Below are positions 48,625 through 57,235 of a stretch of DNA of 64,000 nt, piece after piece. Each line of letters starts with the position of its first letter. Positions within the stretch are counted from its first letter, which is position 1. A model generated the notes under the pieces. It did not search any database and had not been told where the DNA came from. It worked only from the letters and a program-made list of their open reading frames with translations. The stretch is from Paenibacillus sp. 37 (GTDB lineage Bacteria > Bacillota > Bacilli > Paenibacillales > Paenibacillaceae), in assembly GCF_008386395.1 (NCBI RefSeq), contig NZ_CP043762.1, positions 248,001 through 312,000 on the forward strand, in the 5' to 3' direction. A program made the position numbers and the translations under genes.

Positions 48625-49005
48625 AACGTGAGTTCCTAGAAGATTTTCATTGAGAAAGTAGCTTCAGATTATGAATCATTTGAGTACAGAAAAAATCCAG
48701 AGATAATGTTTATTATTTGTCTAGGAACTTTACGAAGTAAAGTTGTTTACTGCAGTGTGTAGTGAATAATACAAAGTAAGGCCTAGACAAAAGAGCTAAG
48801 GTAACCCTTTTTATAGGGTTGTCTTTTCTGAATACCTAGAATAAAATACAAATATATATAAGCACACAATTAATGAGTCTATCATGAGACACTGAGGTAA
48901 ATATATTTGTATTACATATAAGAAAGATTCATATAGTTCTAGGAAAACTGTAATAATAACAATGATTTCTCAATTATAAAATCATGAACAGAAAGGAATT
49001 TTTTC
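48625..49005. other. Gap of about 380 bp with one terminator
   Basis: GGTAACCC (48800-48807) pairs with GGGTTGTC (48816-48823) followed by TTTTCT, a probable terminator. No ORF is supported. AT-rich sequence upstream of 49006 may contain that gene's promoter. Confidence 0.45.
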
Positions 49006-49197
49006 ATGAAAGAACCCGAACGTTATTTAAATAAAGGTCCTAATGTGTTTAAAGTCGTAGGCTTATCATTTAGACCAGAAAAACGCGAGACTGCAACAGA
49101 GAATAAACTATCTATTGGATTTAAAATTGGGGATTGGAATGAACCTATTAATTTTATTCCTTACTTTCAAACGGTAGATAGAACCCAATTACATTAA
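49006..49197 (+). CDS. Small hypothetical protein, 63 aa
   Basis: A charged 63-residue protein (MKEPERYLNKGPNVFKVVG) without recognised motif. AGAAAGGAATTTTTTC gives a reasonable RBS for ATG 49006, and a terminator follows at 49210, so it has the borders of a real monocistronic gene. Confidence 0.5.
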   Translation: MKEPERYLNKGPNVFKVVGLSFRPEKRETATENKLSIGFKIGDWNEPINFIPYFQTVDRTQLH

Positions 49198-49209
49198 AAG
49201 ACGCTCTTC

Positions 49210-49238
49210 AAAGGCTTCCTTATAGGAAGTCTTTTCTT
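49210..49238 (+). terminator. Terminator of the 49006 gene
   Basis: AAAGGCTTCCT and AGGAAGTCTTT form a stem with a 3-nt loop, followed by TCTTCT. Confidence 0.72.
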
Positions 49239-49869
49239 CTATATCAAGAAACAGTGCTTAGTAAATGAGATACAGCAGTTGATTACTTAGATATTCCAAT
49301 GGGGTAAAACGATAATAAAATATACTAGCCCATATAAAAATGGAATTGCGTGTGTACGGTGATTTAGTGAAGAGTAACGCCGTACTGGGGCGGCCAATGA
49401 ATAACAAGTTAAAAGTTTTCGAAACAAGTGCTCCTCGGAATAGAGCAAGTGAAGATACTTCAGTGTGAAGAGCAATCAGAACATCTTCACTATCAGAGTC
49501 ATGCCTGAACGGTTGGCTATCATTGCTTATGCACTCTCATGGTCTGGTATTTCTTAAGGTGGAAGTACACCACATATTCTGTTCCGGATCCTTCCTACGG
49601 CGAAGTTGTGTTTACTGAGAACGCTCAAGTAGTACGAACGAAACACAAGACACCATTAATCGGATTATTCGAGTAGTTCAACTTACCTCGCTCAATGTAG
49701 ACCATCTCGTTTATTAGCGTGTGAGGAAGACGAATACGTCGCGTTCTGCTCCAATAAAGATCAAAGCCTTCCGGCTAGGCCAGAGGGCTTTGTAGATACG
49801 TTCGTCTAAATGAAGATTTTCATACTACATAAAGATCCATATGGCCAAGTACACTTCTTTTTCTCGCAG
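49239..49869. other. Degraded stretch without intact genes
   Basis: About 630 bp of mixed composition. Short frames such as MPERLAIIAYALSWSGIS (49503) stop early. CAAAGCC...GGGCTTTG near 49763-49795 forms a hairpin that could end a transcript on either strand. It looks like debris of lost genes next to a composition change. Confidence 0.4.
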
Positions 49870-50187
49870 TCACTTTAACATCATTCTAGTAAAAAGGAAA
49901 GCCAACAGAAGAATACCACTCAATATGTAAATTGGGATTAAAGCAGATCTTAACGCTGTTTTAGCTAAATGTGGTTTCGTATCTTTCCAAAGAAAATACA
50001 TTAGAATGCCCAAAGGAAAGATAAGAAAAGAAATGATTTGCACTCTATCATTACGTTTCCTTTTTTTCTTATAAGCTTTGGAACAGGGTTTGCATCTTTG
50101 TTGCAACGGTCTGTAAGGATCTATCTTGTATATTCCTTCACAATCTATACATCTTGCATCTGTAACCCATACCCGAACACGTCCCAT
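49870..50187 (-). CDS. Zinc-ribbon membrane protein
   Basis: A 105-aa protein: an N-terminal four-cysteine zinc ribbon (CIDC about residues 13-16, CKPC about 32-35), a Lys/Arg-rich stretch (KAYKKKRKRNDR), and two membrane helices (about 49-67 and 80-102). AGGAGG lies 8 nt before ATG 50187. Topology suggests the ribbon faces the cytoplasm. No function known; similar small ribbon-plus-membrane proteins are common in Bacillota. Confidence 0.65.
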   Translation of the reverse strand: MGRVRVWVTDARCIDCEGIYKIDPYRPLQQRCKPCSKAYKKKRKRNDRVQIISFLIFPLGILMYFLWKDTKPHLAKTALRSALIPIYILSGILLLAFLFTRMMLK

Positions 50188-50312
50188 AATATTCGCCTCC
50201 TTTTACATGAATTCAGGACGAAGATCGGCATATACCTAGACAATTTTATCCAAGGAGAGTTTTTTTCGCAACTTTATTTTTAAACTGCATGAGAAGCAAG
50301 TTCGTTATTATC

Positions 50313-50472
50313 ACATCAGGTAAAAGCATTGGCTGAAGAAGTTCTGCAGCTGTTCCCAAATAAAGTACTTCAACGGGTGAAAGATAACGAGCTCTGCCAT
50401 GAATGCTCAATGTGCAGGAAATGCTCGCGTATCCAAAAGAAATATGTAGAAAATGCTGCAGAAGCAATAAGC
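50313..50472 (+). pseudogene. Possible remnant with a CxxC-x3-CxxC motif
   Basis: One plus-strand frame reads ALAEEVLQLFPNKVLQRV and then CHECSMCRKCSRI, about 50 residues without a start codon or RBS. It looks like the tail of a lost zinc-binding protein. The rest of the 50188-50689 gap holds nothing I can support. Confidence 0.25.
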
Positions 50473-50689
50473 TGATTACTTGTACTAATCCAATATCTGA
50501 GATAGTGTTTCTTGCGGTTACTATTGGAAGGCCCGATCTATCACTATGTTGATCCATATCGTGTAGAGAATACCTCGGCATTACACTTACGAAATATAGA
50601 GAAGTAAATTGCTAAACCCATGATGACGATAATGAATAAAGACGGGTGTTCTCCCAAATCAAGAGCGCTGAATTAAAAGGAGAAAGTTT

Positions 50690-51907
50690 ATGAAAAAACA
50701 GTTTATTAAATTCGCAGGAATCGCACTGGCAGCAGCACTTATCGTAGGTACGATGAGCATCACGACACCTAATGCGCAAGCTGCTACAACTCCATTTTCC
50801 GACGTACAATCGACCCATTGGGGCGCCAGTGCCATAACCAATGGCGTTTCCAAAGGCTATGTCGATGGATACACGAACGGTACTTTTAAGCCAGACGCTA
50901 GCGTCACACGCGCAGAGTTCGTGAAGATGGTCGTTTCGGCTATGGAACTTGAAACTACGCCATCCAGCGGTAAATGGTACACCGAGTACGTTGACGCCGC
51001 AAGCCAAGCAGGCCTTTACGCATCTACCGATTTCAACAATAGCGAAGCGGCTTGGGCGAAAGTCATATCACGTGAAGAAATGGCTCGTGTTGCAGCTCGT
51101 GCGATCGGGGAAACAACAAAGGAAGATGACAAATGGATGTATCTCGCTACGAAAGCCGGTCTCATTAAAGGCGTCGGTATAGGGCAGATCGCTCCGAAAG
51201 GACTGACCACGCGTGCGCAGGCAATCGTTGTCATCGAACGTATTCTTTCCAAAAATACCGGCGCTTCTCTTGACGTCGATAGGTATGCGGTCGGTAGTGC
51301 TGAAATCGCTTGGCACGGTACAAACATCTTCACCGTGATGCCGGAAATGTGGGTAACAACGGAATCCGATCTGAGACAAGCTAGAAAAGATTCGGTGGAG
51401 GAAATGTGGAACGAGGAACGGATGACGATCACGTCAAAAGACGGGCTCTATCAAGGCAAGCTTGACGCACTTATCGCCATCGACCTTGCAGATCCCAACG
51501 ACCCTAACCTTGGATTGATAAAGCCGATCAATACGCTCAAATGGTTCAATAATGATCCATCAAACAAAAACCTAATGGTAAAAGACCAGAAAAACAGTTT
51601 TTACGTCCTCTATTTCAAAGGTGGAACGGTATTTAACAAAGATCCTAAAAGATATAATACTTATGATTATCTGAAGTTTCGGGTCGATGGCTTTAATAGT
51701 CCTGATCTAGATGCCTTTTTTGATAAAGGAGTGCTAAATAAAGTAGCTAGTCTTTATCGAGATAATTTTAATGACATTCCTGCCGTTATAATCCCCAAAA
51801 CGGGAACAGTGCAAAATAACTGGGATTTGGCAATTGGAATTCAAACACCGGCAGGTGGATGGTGGTTCAGCGAAAGTATTCTACTCCGTCTCGAAGGTAC
51901 CCAATAA
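50690..51907 (+). CDS. SLH-domain surface protein, mosaic composition
   Basis: A 405-aa secreted protein with signal peptide 1-32 (ends NAQAA) and three SLH repeats (about 36-80, 95-145, 150-195; THWGASAITNGVSKGYVDGY). The C-terminal domain starts near 205 (IAWHGTNIFTVMPE) and resembles that of the 27740 protein, so they are paralogs. AGGAGAAAG precedes ATG 50690. The first ~850 bp are clearly richer in G+C than the plasmid, and the rest is AT-rich, which points to recombination near 51.54-51.65 kb. Single gene; no terminator leader seen. Confidence 0.87.
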   Translation: MKKQFIKFAGIALAAALIVGTMSITTPNAQAATTPFSDVQSTHWGASAITNGVSKGYVDGYTNGTFKPDASVTRAEFVKMVVSAMELETTPSSGKWYTEYVDAASQAGLYASTDFNNSEAAWAKVISREEMARVAARAIGETTKEDDKWMYLATKAGLIKGVGIGQIAPKGLTTRAQAIVVIERILSKNTGASLDVDRYAVGSAEIAWHGTNIFTVMPEMWVTTESDLRQARKDSVEEMWNEERMTITSKDGLYQGKLDALIAIDLADPNDPNLGLIKPINTLKWFNNDPSNKNLMVKDQKNSFYVLYFKGGTVFNKDPKRYNTYDYLKFRVDGFNSPDLDAFFDKGVLNKVASLYRDNFNDIPAVIIPKTGTVQNNWDLAIGIQTPAGGWWFSESILLRLEGTQ

Positions 51908-52150
51908 AGAAAAAGCGAGATTAAAAAAAAGAGGGTATTCATGAAGAACAATTCAGATTAGCAATGTATCACTCTTTATCACGGTACGACATTGAAAAGA
52001 GCTTGAACTATACTAAATAAGGTCAAATACGCATCGATAATGACTAATCAAGTGACCACAGCGGGATAGCTGCTAGATGTAATGAAATGAATTTTTGCAA
52101 ACTAAGGAATATAGCATGGTTTAATTTTAGTCTTTCGTTAGAGAATATCT

Positions 52151-52315
52151 TTAAATCTCCGTCCGCTTTGTGATATACTCTACTCATACATTAGTAACAT
52201 GGATCTCTAAGGAACAGGCACACGCCACATTCCAATTCTACGTCCTTCAAGGGCGATCTGTATCACTTTTATTTGGTGATCATGTAGAATTCGGAAAGGG
52301 CAGGTGCCTTTTTTT
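52151..52315 (+). promoter_or_regulatory. Large structured terminator leader upstream of nusA
   Basis: TATACT (52174-52179) with a weak TTAAAT 17 bp upstream. The RNA then folds as nested stems: AGGCAC (52217-52222) with GTGCCT (52304-52309), TTCC/GGAA, ATTCTAC (52235-52241) with GTAGAAT (52284-52290), and TATCAC (52261-52266) with GGTGAT (52275-52280). It ends in TTTTTTT. It is a terminator of about 95 nt with several interior elements, so it could also be a sensor. The 5' start sequence does not match ATCAAATA. nusA begins about 820 bp downstream. Confidence 0.6.
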
Positions 52316-52345
52316 GTTGTGTTGATAGGCTATACCTCTCTGAGA

Positions 52346-52378
52346 ATAGGGTGACCTAAAGGTGACCTTAAAGACACC
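52346..52378 (+). promoter_or_regulatory. Second triplet of 11-bp TubR-type boxes
   Basis: GGTGACC at 52350 and 52361, exactly 11 bp apart. The next 11-bp unit is a decayed copy, TTAAAGACACC (52368-52378). Unit TAAAGGTGACC is nearly the same as TTAAGGTGACC at the tubR promoter. It starts about 35 bp after the terminator at 52315. If TubR binds here, the site could be a second centromere element or a control point upstream of nusA. Confidence 0.5.
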
Positions 52379-53132
52379 TTTAACACTTAGGTCCATCCAA
52401 AGAAACCAAAGGAGGTCTATACAAATCCATAAAACACGTATAAACGTACAACTCGCTCATAGGACTAAACCTCTTTTAATACATCCTAGTCCTGCTGCGT
52501 TCTCGCCGCTCATTTTTTGTTTGACTATTTAGCCTGCCTGTTGTATTGCCCTCCTTTTAACGAGGGTTTAGATTTGTAACTAAAAATCTGCTACTTTTAT
52601 TGAACCTGGAACCCTCTTTGCGCGCGGCGCGCACTCACTCTAGCCCTAAAGAAAAGGTATAGATACGTATCTAGGTTTCAGAATTGAAAGTAGATCATAG
52701 ATCCGTGTTTATGTGTCTCAGGGTTGAAGATCTCGTATAAAGGGGAAGGAAAAGGTGAGAAGTAAGAACGTATGCGAGAATAGTAAGAACTTTCCTGTGA
52801 CCGAGTAGTACGATATAATGTATATATGGATGAGTTTTACAGTTGATGGTCTATTGCCCTTCCTCCCTCTCCATATGTGTTGACGATCGTTGCTCTTCGC
52901 ATCTACTAAACGTTCATCATTTTTTTAGAAACAGATACATATACGCTTAGATTTGCGTTTCCATCGAAAGGTACTTGTGCGGTAAAGAATTTATCTCTGT
53001 CTCGAGATCGAAGCTTTTTCTAGTAATACGATTGTGTCGAAAGTATCTATAGCACGATAGGGAGAACGATACGCATACAGAGGGCGGATTTAGCTTGTGT
53101 AGTAAAAATCAGAAAACAAAAGGAGAATGAAA
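52379..53132. other. Upstream region of nusA, about 750 bp
   Basis: GGAGG (52411) is followed by a 35-codon frame that can start only at ATC 52425 or ATA 52419 and stops at 52532. TATAAT lies at 52814-52819. A better promoter for nusA is TTGACG (52880-52885) with TACTAA 18 bp later (52904-52909), which gives a 5' UTR of roughly 215 nt. GCGCGCGGCGCGC near 52620 is a local GC-rich palindrome. Confidence 0.4.
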
Positions 53133-54206
53133 ATGAATAAGGATTTTTTAGTAGCATTAACGGAGATTGAAAAGCAAAAAGGGATTTCAAAAGAAGTTTT
53201 GTTAGAGGGTCTTGAGGATGCACTCGTATCAAGTTACAAAAAGAAGTTCAATACGGCAACGAATGTGCGTGTCGATATTAATCGTACGTCTGGTGCAATG
53301 AAAGTGTTATCAAAGAAAATGGTTGTAGATGATATTATTGATGAACGAGTCGAGATATTGATCGACGAAGCTCGGCAGATCAACCCAGATGTCCAGCTTG
53401 ACGAGTTTATTGAAATTGAAGTTACTCCGAAAGACTTTGGACGGTTGGCTGCTCAAACGGCTAAACAGGTGGTTATGATGAGAATTAAAGAAGCTGAACG
53501 AGCTCTCGTATTTGATGCGTACGCTGGTAAGGAAGAAGAGATCATCACTGGTAAGGTCCAGGGCATGGACTCAACTAACTTATATGTTTTACTAGACCAT
53601 ACCGAGGCTGTCCTACCTATCAGTGACTTGATGCCAAATGAAAAGTTTAAGCTTGGGGATACACTATCAGCGTATATCTCTCGCGTTGAACAAACCTCTA
53701 AGGGAACTTTGGTCATTCTGTCGCGTGTACACCCAGGACATCTGAAGAAGTTGTTTGAAACAAAGATCCCAGAAATACAAGAAGGAAAGGTCGCCATCAA
53801 ATCCATCTCCAGAGAAGCGGGGATCCGTTCGAAGATTGCAGTTACTGCACTAGATCCAGATGTGGATGAAGTTGCGGTATGTGTAGGCGTAAAAGGGCAA
53901 ACTATTCAATCCATTACCAGTGAACTCGGCGGAGAGAAATTAGATATCATTAAATGGTCCAAACAGATGGAAGAGTATGTTGCAAATTCCTTAGCACCTG
54001 CTAAAGTACTTGAGGTCCACATTTTTGACGATGAAGAGGATCCGACAGCACGTGTGATTGTGCCCAATAATCAGCTCACACTTGCGATTGGTTTGAAGGG
54101 GCAAAATGCACGTCTTGCAGCAAAATTAACGGGTTATAAGATGGATCTGTATAGTGAAGATCAAGCATTTAAACAATTCGGCCGTCCAGTAACGATAGTC
54201 GAATAG
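53133..54206 (+). CDS. nusA: Plasmid-encoded NusA transcription factor
   Basis: A 357-aa full NusA. N-terminal RNA-polymerase-binding domain about 1-125 (KGISKEVLLEGLEDALVSSY), S1 domain about 130-200 (ITGKVQGMDSTNLYVLLDHT), KH1 about 200-280 with GVKG, and KH2 about 280-345 with GLKG (LTLAIGLKGQNARLAAKLTG). Length is near the chromosomal Bacillota protein. NusA enhances pausing and intrinsic termination and takes part in antitermination. ATG 53133 is preferred over 53127 because AGGAG then has 7-nt spacing. It is not in the usual rimP-nusA-ylxR-infB context, so it is a second, accessory copy. Its likely targets are the terminator leaders of this replicon (inference). Confidence 0.93.
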   Translation: MNKDFLVALTEIEKQKGISKEVLLEGLEDALVSSYKKKFNTATNVRVDINRTSGAMKVLSKKMVVDDIIDERVEILIDEARQINPDVQLDEFIEIEVTPKDFGRLAAQTAKQVVMMRIKEAERALVFDAYAGKEEEIITGKVQGMDSTNLYVLLDHTEAVLPISDLMPNEKFKLGDTLSAYISRVEQTSKGTLVILSRVHPGHLKKLFETKIPEIQEGKVAIKSISREAGIRSKIAVTALDPDVDEVAVCVGVKGQTIQSITSELGGEKLDIIKWSKQMEEYVANSLAPAKVLEVHIFDDEEDPTARVIVPNNQLTLAIGLKGQNARLAAKLTGYKMDLYSEDQAFKQFGRPVTIVE

Positions 54207-54424
54207 ATTCAGTTCTTTCTACTCAGGGACAACGACACCTTGACTCCATACAATAATTTATAAGGTTAAAGGGTAACAAAGCAGGCACAAAAACGGTCGA
54301 AGATGAAGAAGTCCTCTAATTGCGTTTATAAACGTAAGAGCACCGTCTTGATCCAAATGATAGAACATGCATTTTCAACTTGCGATATGCATTTTTAATT
54401 TCAGTATACAGAGGAGAAGTACAC

Positions 54425-54853
54425 ATGCAGTTCCTCATAAAAATCGGAATTTGTTCGTTTATTCTTAGCATGTTTTTTGTGGCCAATCATATTCACGGCC
54501 TGATACCTCCAAGTGTTTACCGTATCTTTGGTACGATTGGGATATCTCAAATTATTATTTCTTATTACGTGTGGAAAGCTGAATCCTCTCGGATGCAAGG
54601 TCTTATGGATTGTAAACTACCACATGATGAAGTTGAAAAACCTACGATGACAGGACCTATGGTAAGAGGCGCTGTAGTTTCACTAGTATTGTGCGGCACT
54701 CTTTTAGTTCCTCATCTGATTGCAATAGGTGGGGTGTGGATCCTCACCTATGGAATTAGCTTTTTCGTGGTATATACGTTCCTTTCGAAATACATGGGCA
54801 TTCGTCAAGACACAAAGACACTACGTCATAAACAATCTTTGTCACGTTCGTAA
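54425..54853 (+). CDS. Hypothetical membrane protein
   Basis: A 142-aa protein with four hydrophobic segments (about 4-22, 33-48, 80-97, 100-122) and a basic C-terminus. Not recognised. GAGGAG lies 8 nt before ATG 54425; the longer frame from 54380 has no RBS. It is 34 nt upstream of the PadR-like gene and about 220 nt after nusA, so it may share a transcript with them. Confidence 0.6.
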   Translation: MQFLIKIGICSFILSMFFVANHIHGLIPPSVYRIFGTIGISQIIISYYVWKAESSRMQGLMDCKLPHDEVEKPTMTGPMVRGAVVSLVLCGTLLVPHLIAIGGVWILTYGISFFVVYTFLSKYMGIRQDTKTLRHKQSLSRS

Positions 54854-54887
54854 TCAAACTAAAGGATCCGGAAAGTGAGGGAGTCTA

Positions 54888-55661
54888 ATGCCAGTGAAAG
54901 AGGAGATTAAACTCGGTCCAGAACGCTTAGGGCTCAGTGAGAGAGATATCATGTACTTGCTCATCTTTCGTGAACTTCACAATCAGTCGGCATCTCCTTC
55001 AGATATCTTTGAGGTGGTCCGCGCGGAATTAAGTAATATACAACGAGGCCGAGCGAGATCCTATTTCTACAATGTAGTAAGTCAGATGGAATCATTCGGA
55101 TGGATAACAACGATTCGGACGGAGAACAAAAACAATAAAAAATACTACGCTATTACCTCGGACGGTTATGCGAAAATAGATAGTTTTAAAGAATCATGTA
55201 TGGATTCCATGAAGAGTTTAAAAAGTATGGCCGATCACTTTGATTTTCATATCTCGGGTACTGGTAAATCTGAACCCATTCAACTGAATACGCAGCAACG
55301 AAAAATGTTTAACCGATTAATTAACGTGCGACATTTAATCCGGTTCTTATTTTTAAAGATTCTAACTGAAGCCGAACATCGCCAAGAAAGTGGAAAGAAA
55401 GTGTGGTTACTTTTTAAAGAAAGATACGAATGGCAGCCTGCACAAGGCTATTATTACGAGGTACTTCGAGAAATGGAAGTAGACCAGGGATATGTAACAG
55501 GAAAATGGACGACAGATCGGCGTAGCACCTATATTTATCAAATTACGAGTCACGGGTTAGAGTCTATCGCAAGTGAAGCCGAGACTACGCTACACTTCGT
55601 ACGACAGTTACAACACTATACACGTTTTATACTAAATTTGTTTCCTGATCGTAACAGTTAA
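54888..55661 (+). CDS. Regulator with two tandem PadR-like winged helices
   Basis: A 257-aa protein that appears to contain the same fold twice. First copy about 15-105: DIMYLLIFRELHNQSASPSD, FYNVVSQMESFGWI, then KKYYAITSDGYAKIDSF. Second copy about 150-240: YYEVLREMEVDQGYVTGKW, then STYIYQITSHGLESIASE. The Y-x-(Y)-IT-x-x-G wing is the PadR hallmark. PadR proteins normally dimerise, so a covalent tandem may act as a built-in dimer. Start ATG 54888 with a weak GTGAGGGAG site. It sits in the nusA neighbourhood and may regulate it. Confidence 0.6.
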   Translation: MPVKEEIKLGPERLGLSERDIMYLLIFRELHNQSASPSDIFEVVRAELSNIQRGRARSYFYNVVSQMESFGWITTIRTENKNNKKYYAITSDGYAKIDSFKESCMDSMKSLKSMADHFDFHISGTGKSEPIQLNTQQRKMFNRLINVRHLIRFLFLKILTEAEHRQESGKKVWLLFKERYEWQPAQGYYYEVLREMEVDQGYVTGKWTTDRRSTYIYQITSHGLESIASEAETTLHFVRQLQHYTRFILNLFPDRNS

Positions 55662-55751
55662 TGCCGGAACGAATTGCATATTAAATAGACTCAAAGCTGC
55701 ATCTAAATCAGATGGGCTTTGGTAGGGTCATCTCAACAGGAGGAATTACGG

Positions 55752-56360
55752 GTGCAATCTTTAAATTTCGCACTACAACTGTTTAAAGATAGTGGCGTTC
55801 CATTCAAGCTTAGTGGCGAAGCGCAAACAGAAAGAGAACTGAAAGTAACACGTCTAGTTGTAACTAAAGATCATGTTTTACAAGGACATATTCAAACGTA
55901 CTTAAATGTACTAGTGAACGTTGAAAAGAAAAAACAAAAAGGTCACAGCTCTGTGGTCATCTTATTTGACGGGTATGAACATGAAGCCAGAAGAATGTAC
56001 AATGTGCCCGAGTTAAAATCTTGGATCCAAAAACTAGTGAAGAACAAACCATATCTGTTTTATTTTATCGCTAATATGAATGATCATTATGTTCATGATA
56101 TGGCACTATGTTCAGTTACGACTTCAGCTTCTTTTATGCCTACATCTTTATTGGCGTATACGGGTAAATCCCCGGAACTTGAGCTAAACGGAGCAGATGT
56201 TACACCAGTGATTCAAAAACTGGCTAAATCAGCATTTATGTATGCCAAAAAGTTGAAGCACACGCCTGAAGAACTGATGGATCAATGTATAACTTTTCTG
56301 GATCATGTGAAGTACGAAGAACATTTAAAAGAACATAAGCGATTTCTTCAAGAGATCTAG
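55752..56360 (+). CDS. Hypothetical 202-aa protein
   Basis: Not recognised. GTG 55752 with AGGAGG 6 nt upstream is the best start; the frame is open back to 55719 without an RBS. The chain alternates helices and strands (VVILFDGYEHEARRMYNVPE, about 75-94) and looks soluble. A small hairpin, AAAGCTGCATCT/AGATGGGCTTT, lies just upstream. Closed by a terminator at 56381. Confidence 0.6.
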   Translation: MQSLNFALQLFKDSGVPFKLSGEAQTERELKVTRLVVTKDHVLQGHIQTYLNVLVNVEKKKQKGHSSVVILFDGYEHEARRMYNVPELKSWIQKLVKNKPYLFYFIANMNDHYVHDMALCSVTTSASFMPTSLLAYTGKSPELELNGADVTPVIQKLAKSAFMYAKKLKHTPEELMDQCITFLDHVKYEEHLKEHKRFLQEI

Positions 56361-56380
56361 ATAACTTGCCGGTATGACGG

Positions 56381-56407
56381 AAAGCACCTCAAAGAAGGTG
56401 CTTTTTC
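56381..56407 (+). terminator. Terminator of the nusA-region genes
   Basis: AAAGCACCT (56381-56389) pairs with AGGTGCTTT (56396-56404), followed by TTTCTTTT. Confidence 0.9.
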
Positions 56408-56611
56408 TTTTGCCTCTAATGACGGTTTATGAGCAGTTTTAAGCCTCTTCACACAAGAACACCTAATACCAAGGATGAGTCTGAAAACGAGTAAAGCATT
56501 GACGCTGACTGCGCCTGCTTCCTATGTGATGCTTACGCTTCGGTGTATCAAGAGGACGTAAGCAAGGACTTTGCCGTTGTTTGTCGAATGACTGTATAGA
56601 GGTGGTTCATT

Positions 56612-56959
56612 GTGGAGGAATTAATACAAAAGATTACTGCATTTAGAGATGAGCGGGACTGGGGACAATTTCATAATCCCAAGGATCTGGCCATTTCTTT
56701 GAATCTCGAAGCGAGTGAGTTGCTTGAAATATTTCAATGGAAAAGTAACGAAGAAGCCATTGCGAAAAGCAAAGACAAACTTCAAGATGAATTGGCTGAT
56801 GTTCTATATTATGTGTTACTCATGTGCAACGATCTTAATATTGATCCGAAGAAAGCATTAATAGAAAAGCTGAAGAAGAATGCAGAGAAGTATCCAGTAG
56901 ATAAGGCATATGGCTCAAACAAAAAATACACCGAACTTCGTGGGAGTAACCAAGAATAA
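56612..56959 (+). CDS. MazG-like nucleotide pyrophosphohydrolase
   Basis: A 115-aa all-helical NTP pyrophosphohydrolase of the MazG-like/dCTPase class. The motifs are present: WGQFHNPKDLAISLNLEASELLE (about 17-39), with the E-x-x-E pair, and DELADVLYYVLLMCNDLNID (about 60-79), with the E-x-x-D pair that holds Mg. It would clean up non-standard or excess nucleotides. GTG 56612 has AGAGGTGG upstream. A possible promoter (TTGACG near 56498) and a GCTTACG/CGTAAGC hairpin precede it. Such genes are frequent on phages and large plasmids. Confidence 0.85.
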   Translation: MEELIQKITAFRDERDWGQFHNPKDLAISLNLEASELLEIFQWKSNEEAIAKSKDKLQDELADVLYYVLLMCNDLNIDPKKALIEKLKKNAEKYPVDKAYGSNKKYTELRGSNQE

Positions 56960-57125
56960 GGGTCCCTTTCCTTCATTAAGGCTGCATTGTTCATTCATAA
57001 AGTAGTAGATTAACTATCCGTGGGAAAGGTTAATCTTTTGGGTTTTAATTTGGATGGCTTGTTCACATTTAAGTAGAGACCACAGAATAAGAACATATTT
57101 AGCACGCTTCTGGACAGCATACAGG

Positions 57126-57215
57126 GTGACCTCGGTGTAAGATTACGGTATAATGAAATCAATTGAATACTCACAAAGCGAAGCACGCTTCTCCCTATGG
57201 GGAAGCGTGCTTTTT
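57126..57215 (+). promoter_or_regulatory. Promoter plus terminator leader of the topoisomerase-FtsK gene
   Basis: GTGACC (57126-57131, weak -35), 17 bp, TATAAT (57149-57154), 7 bp, ATTGAATA (57162-57169). GCGAAGCACGC leads to AGCACGCTTC-tip-GAAGCGTGCT (57183-57211) and TTTTT. The gene starts 20 nt later. The -35 overlaps a GGTGACC heptamer like those at tubR, perhaps by chance. Confidence 0.85.
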
Positions 57216-57235
57216 GCTCGTTATAGGAGGTTTAC

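Noticed and set aside
50246..51007. Minus-strand ORFs at 50246-50581 and 50612-51007
   Set aside because: The second is the antisense shadow of the SLH gene; the first has no RBS and no recognisable motif.
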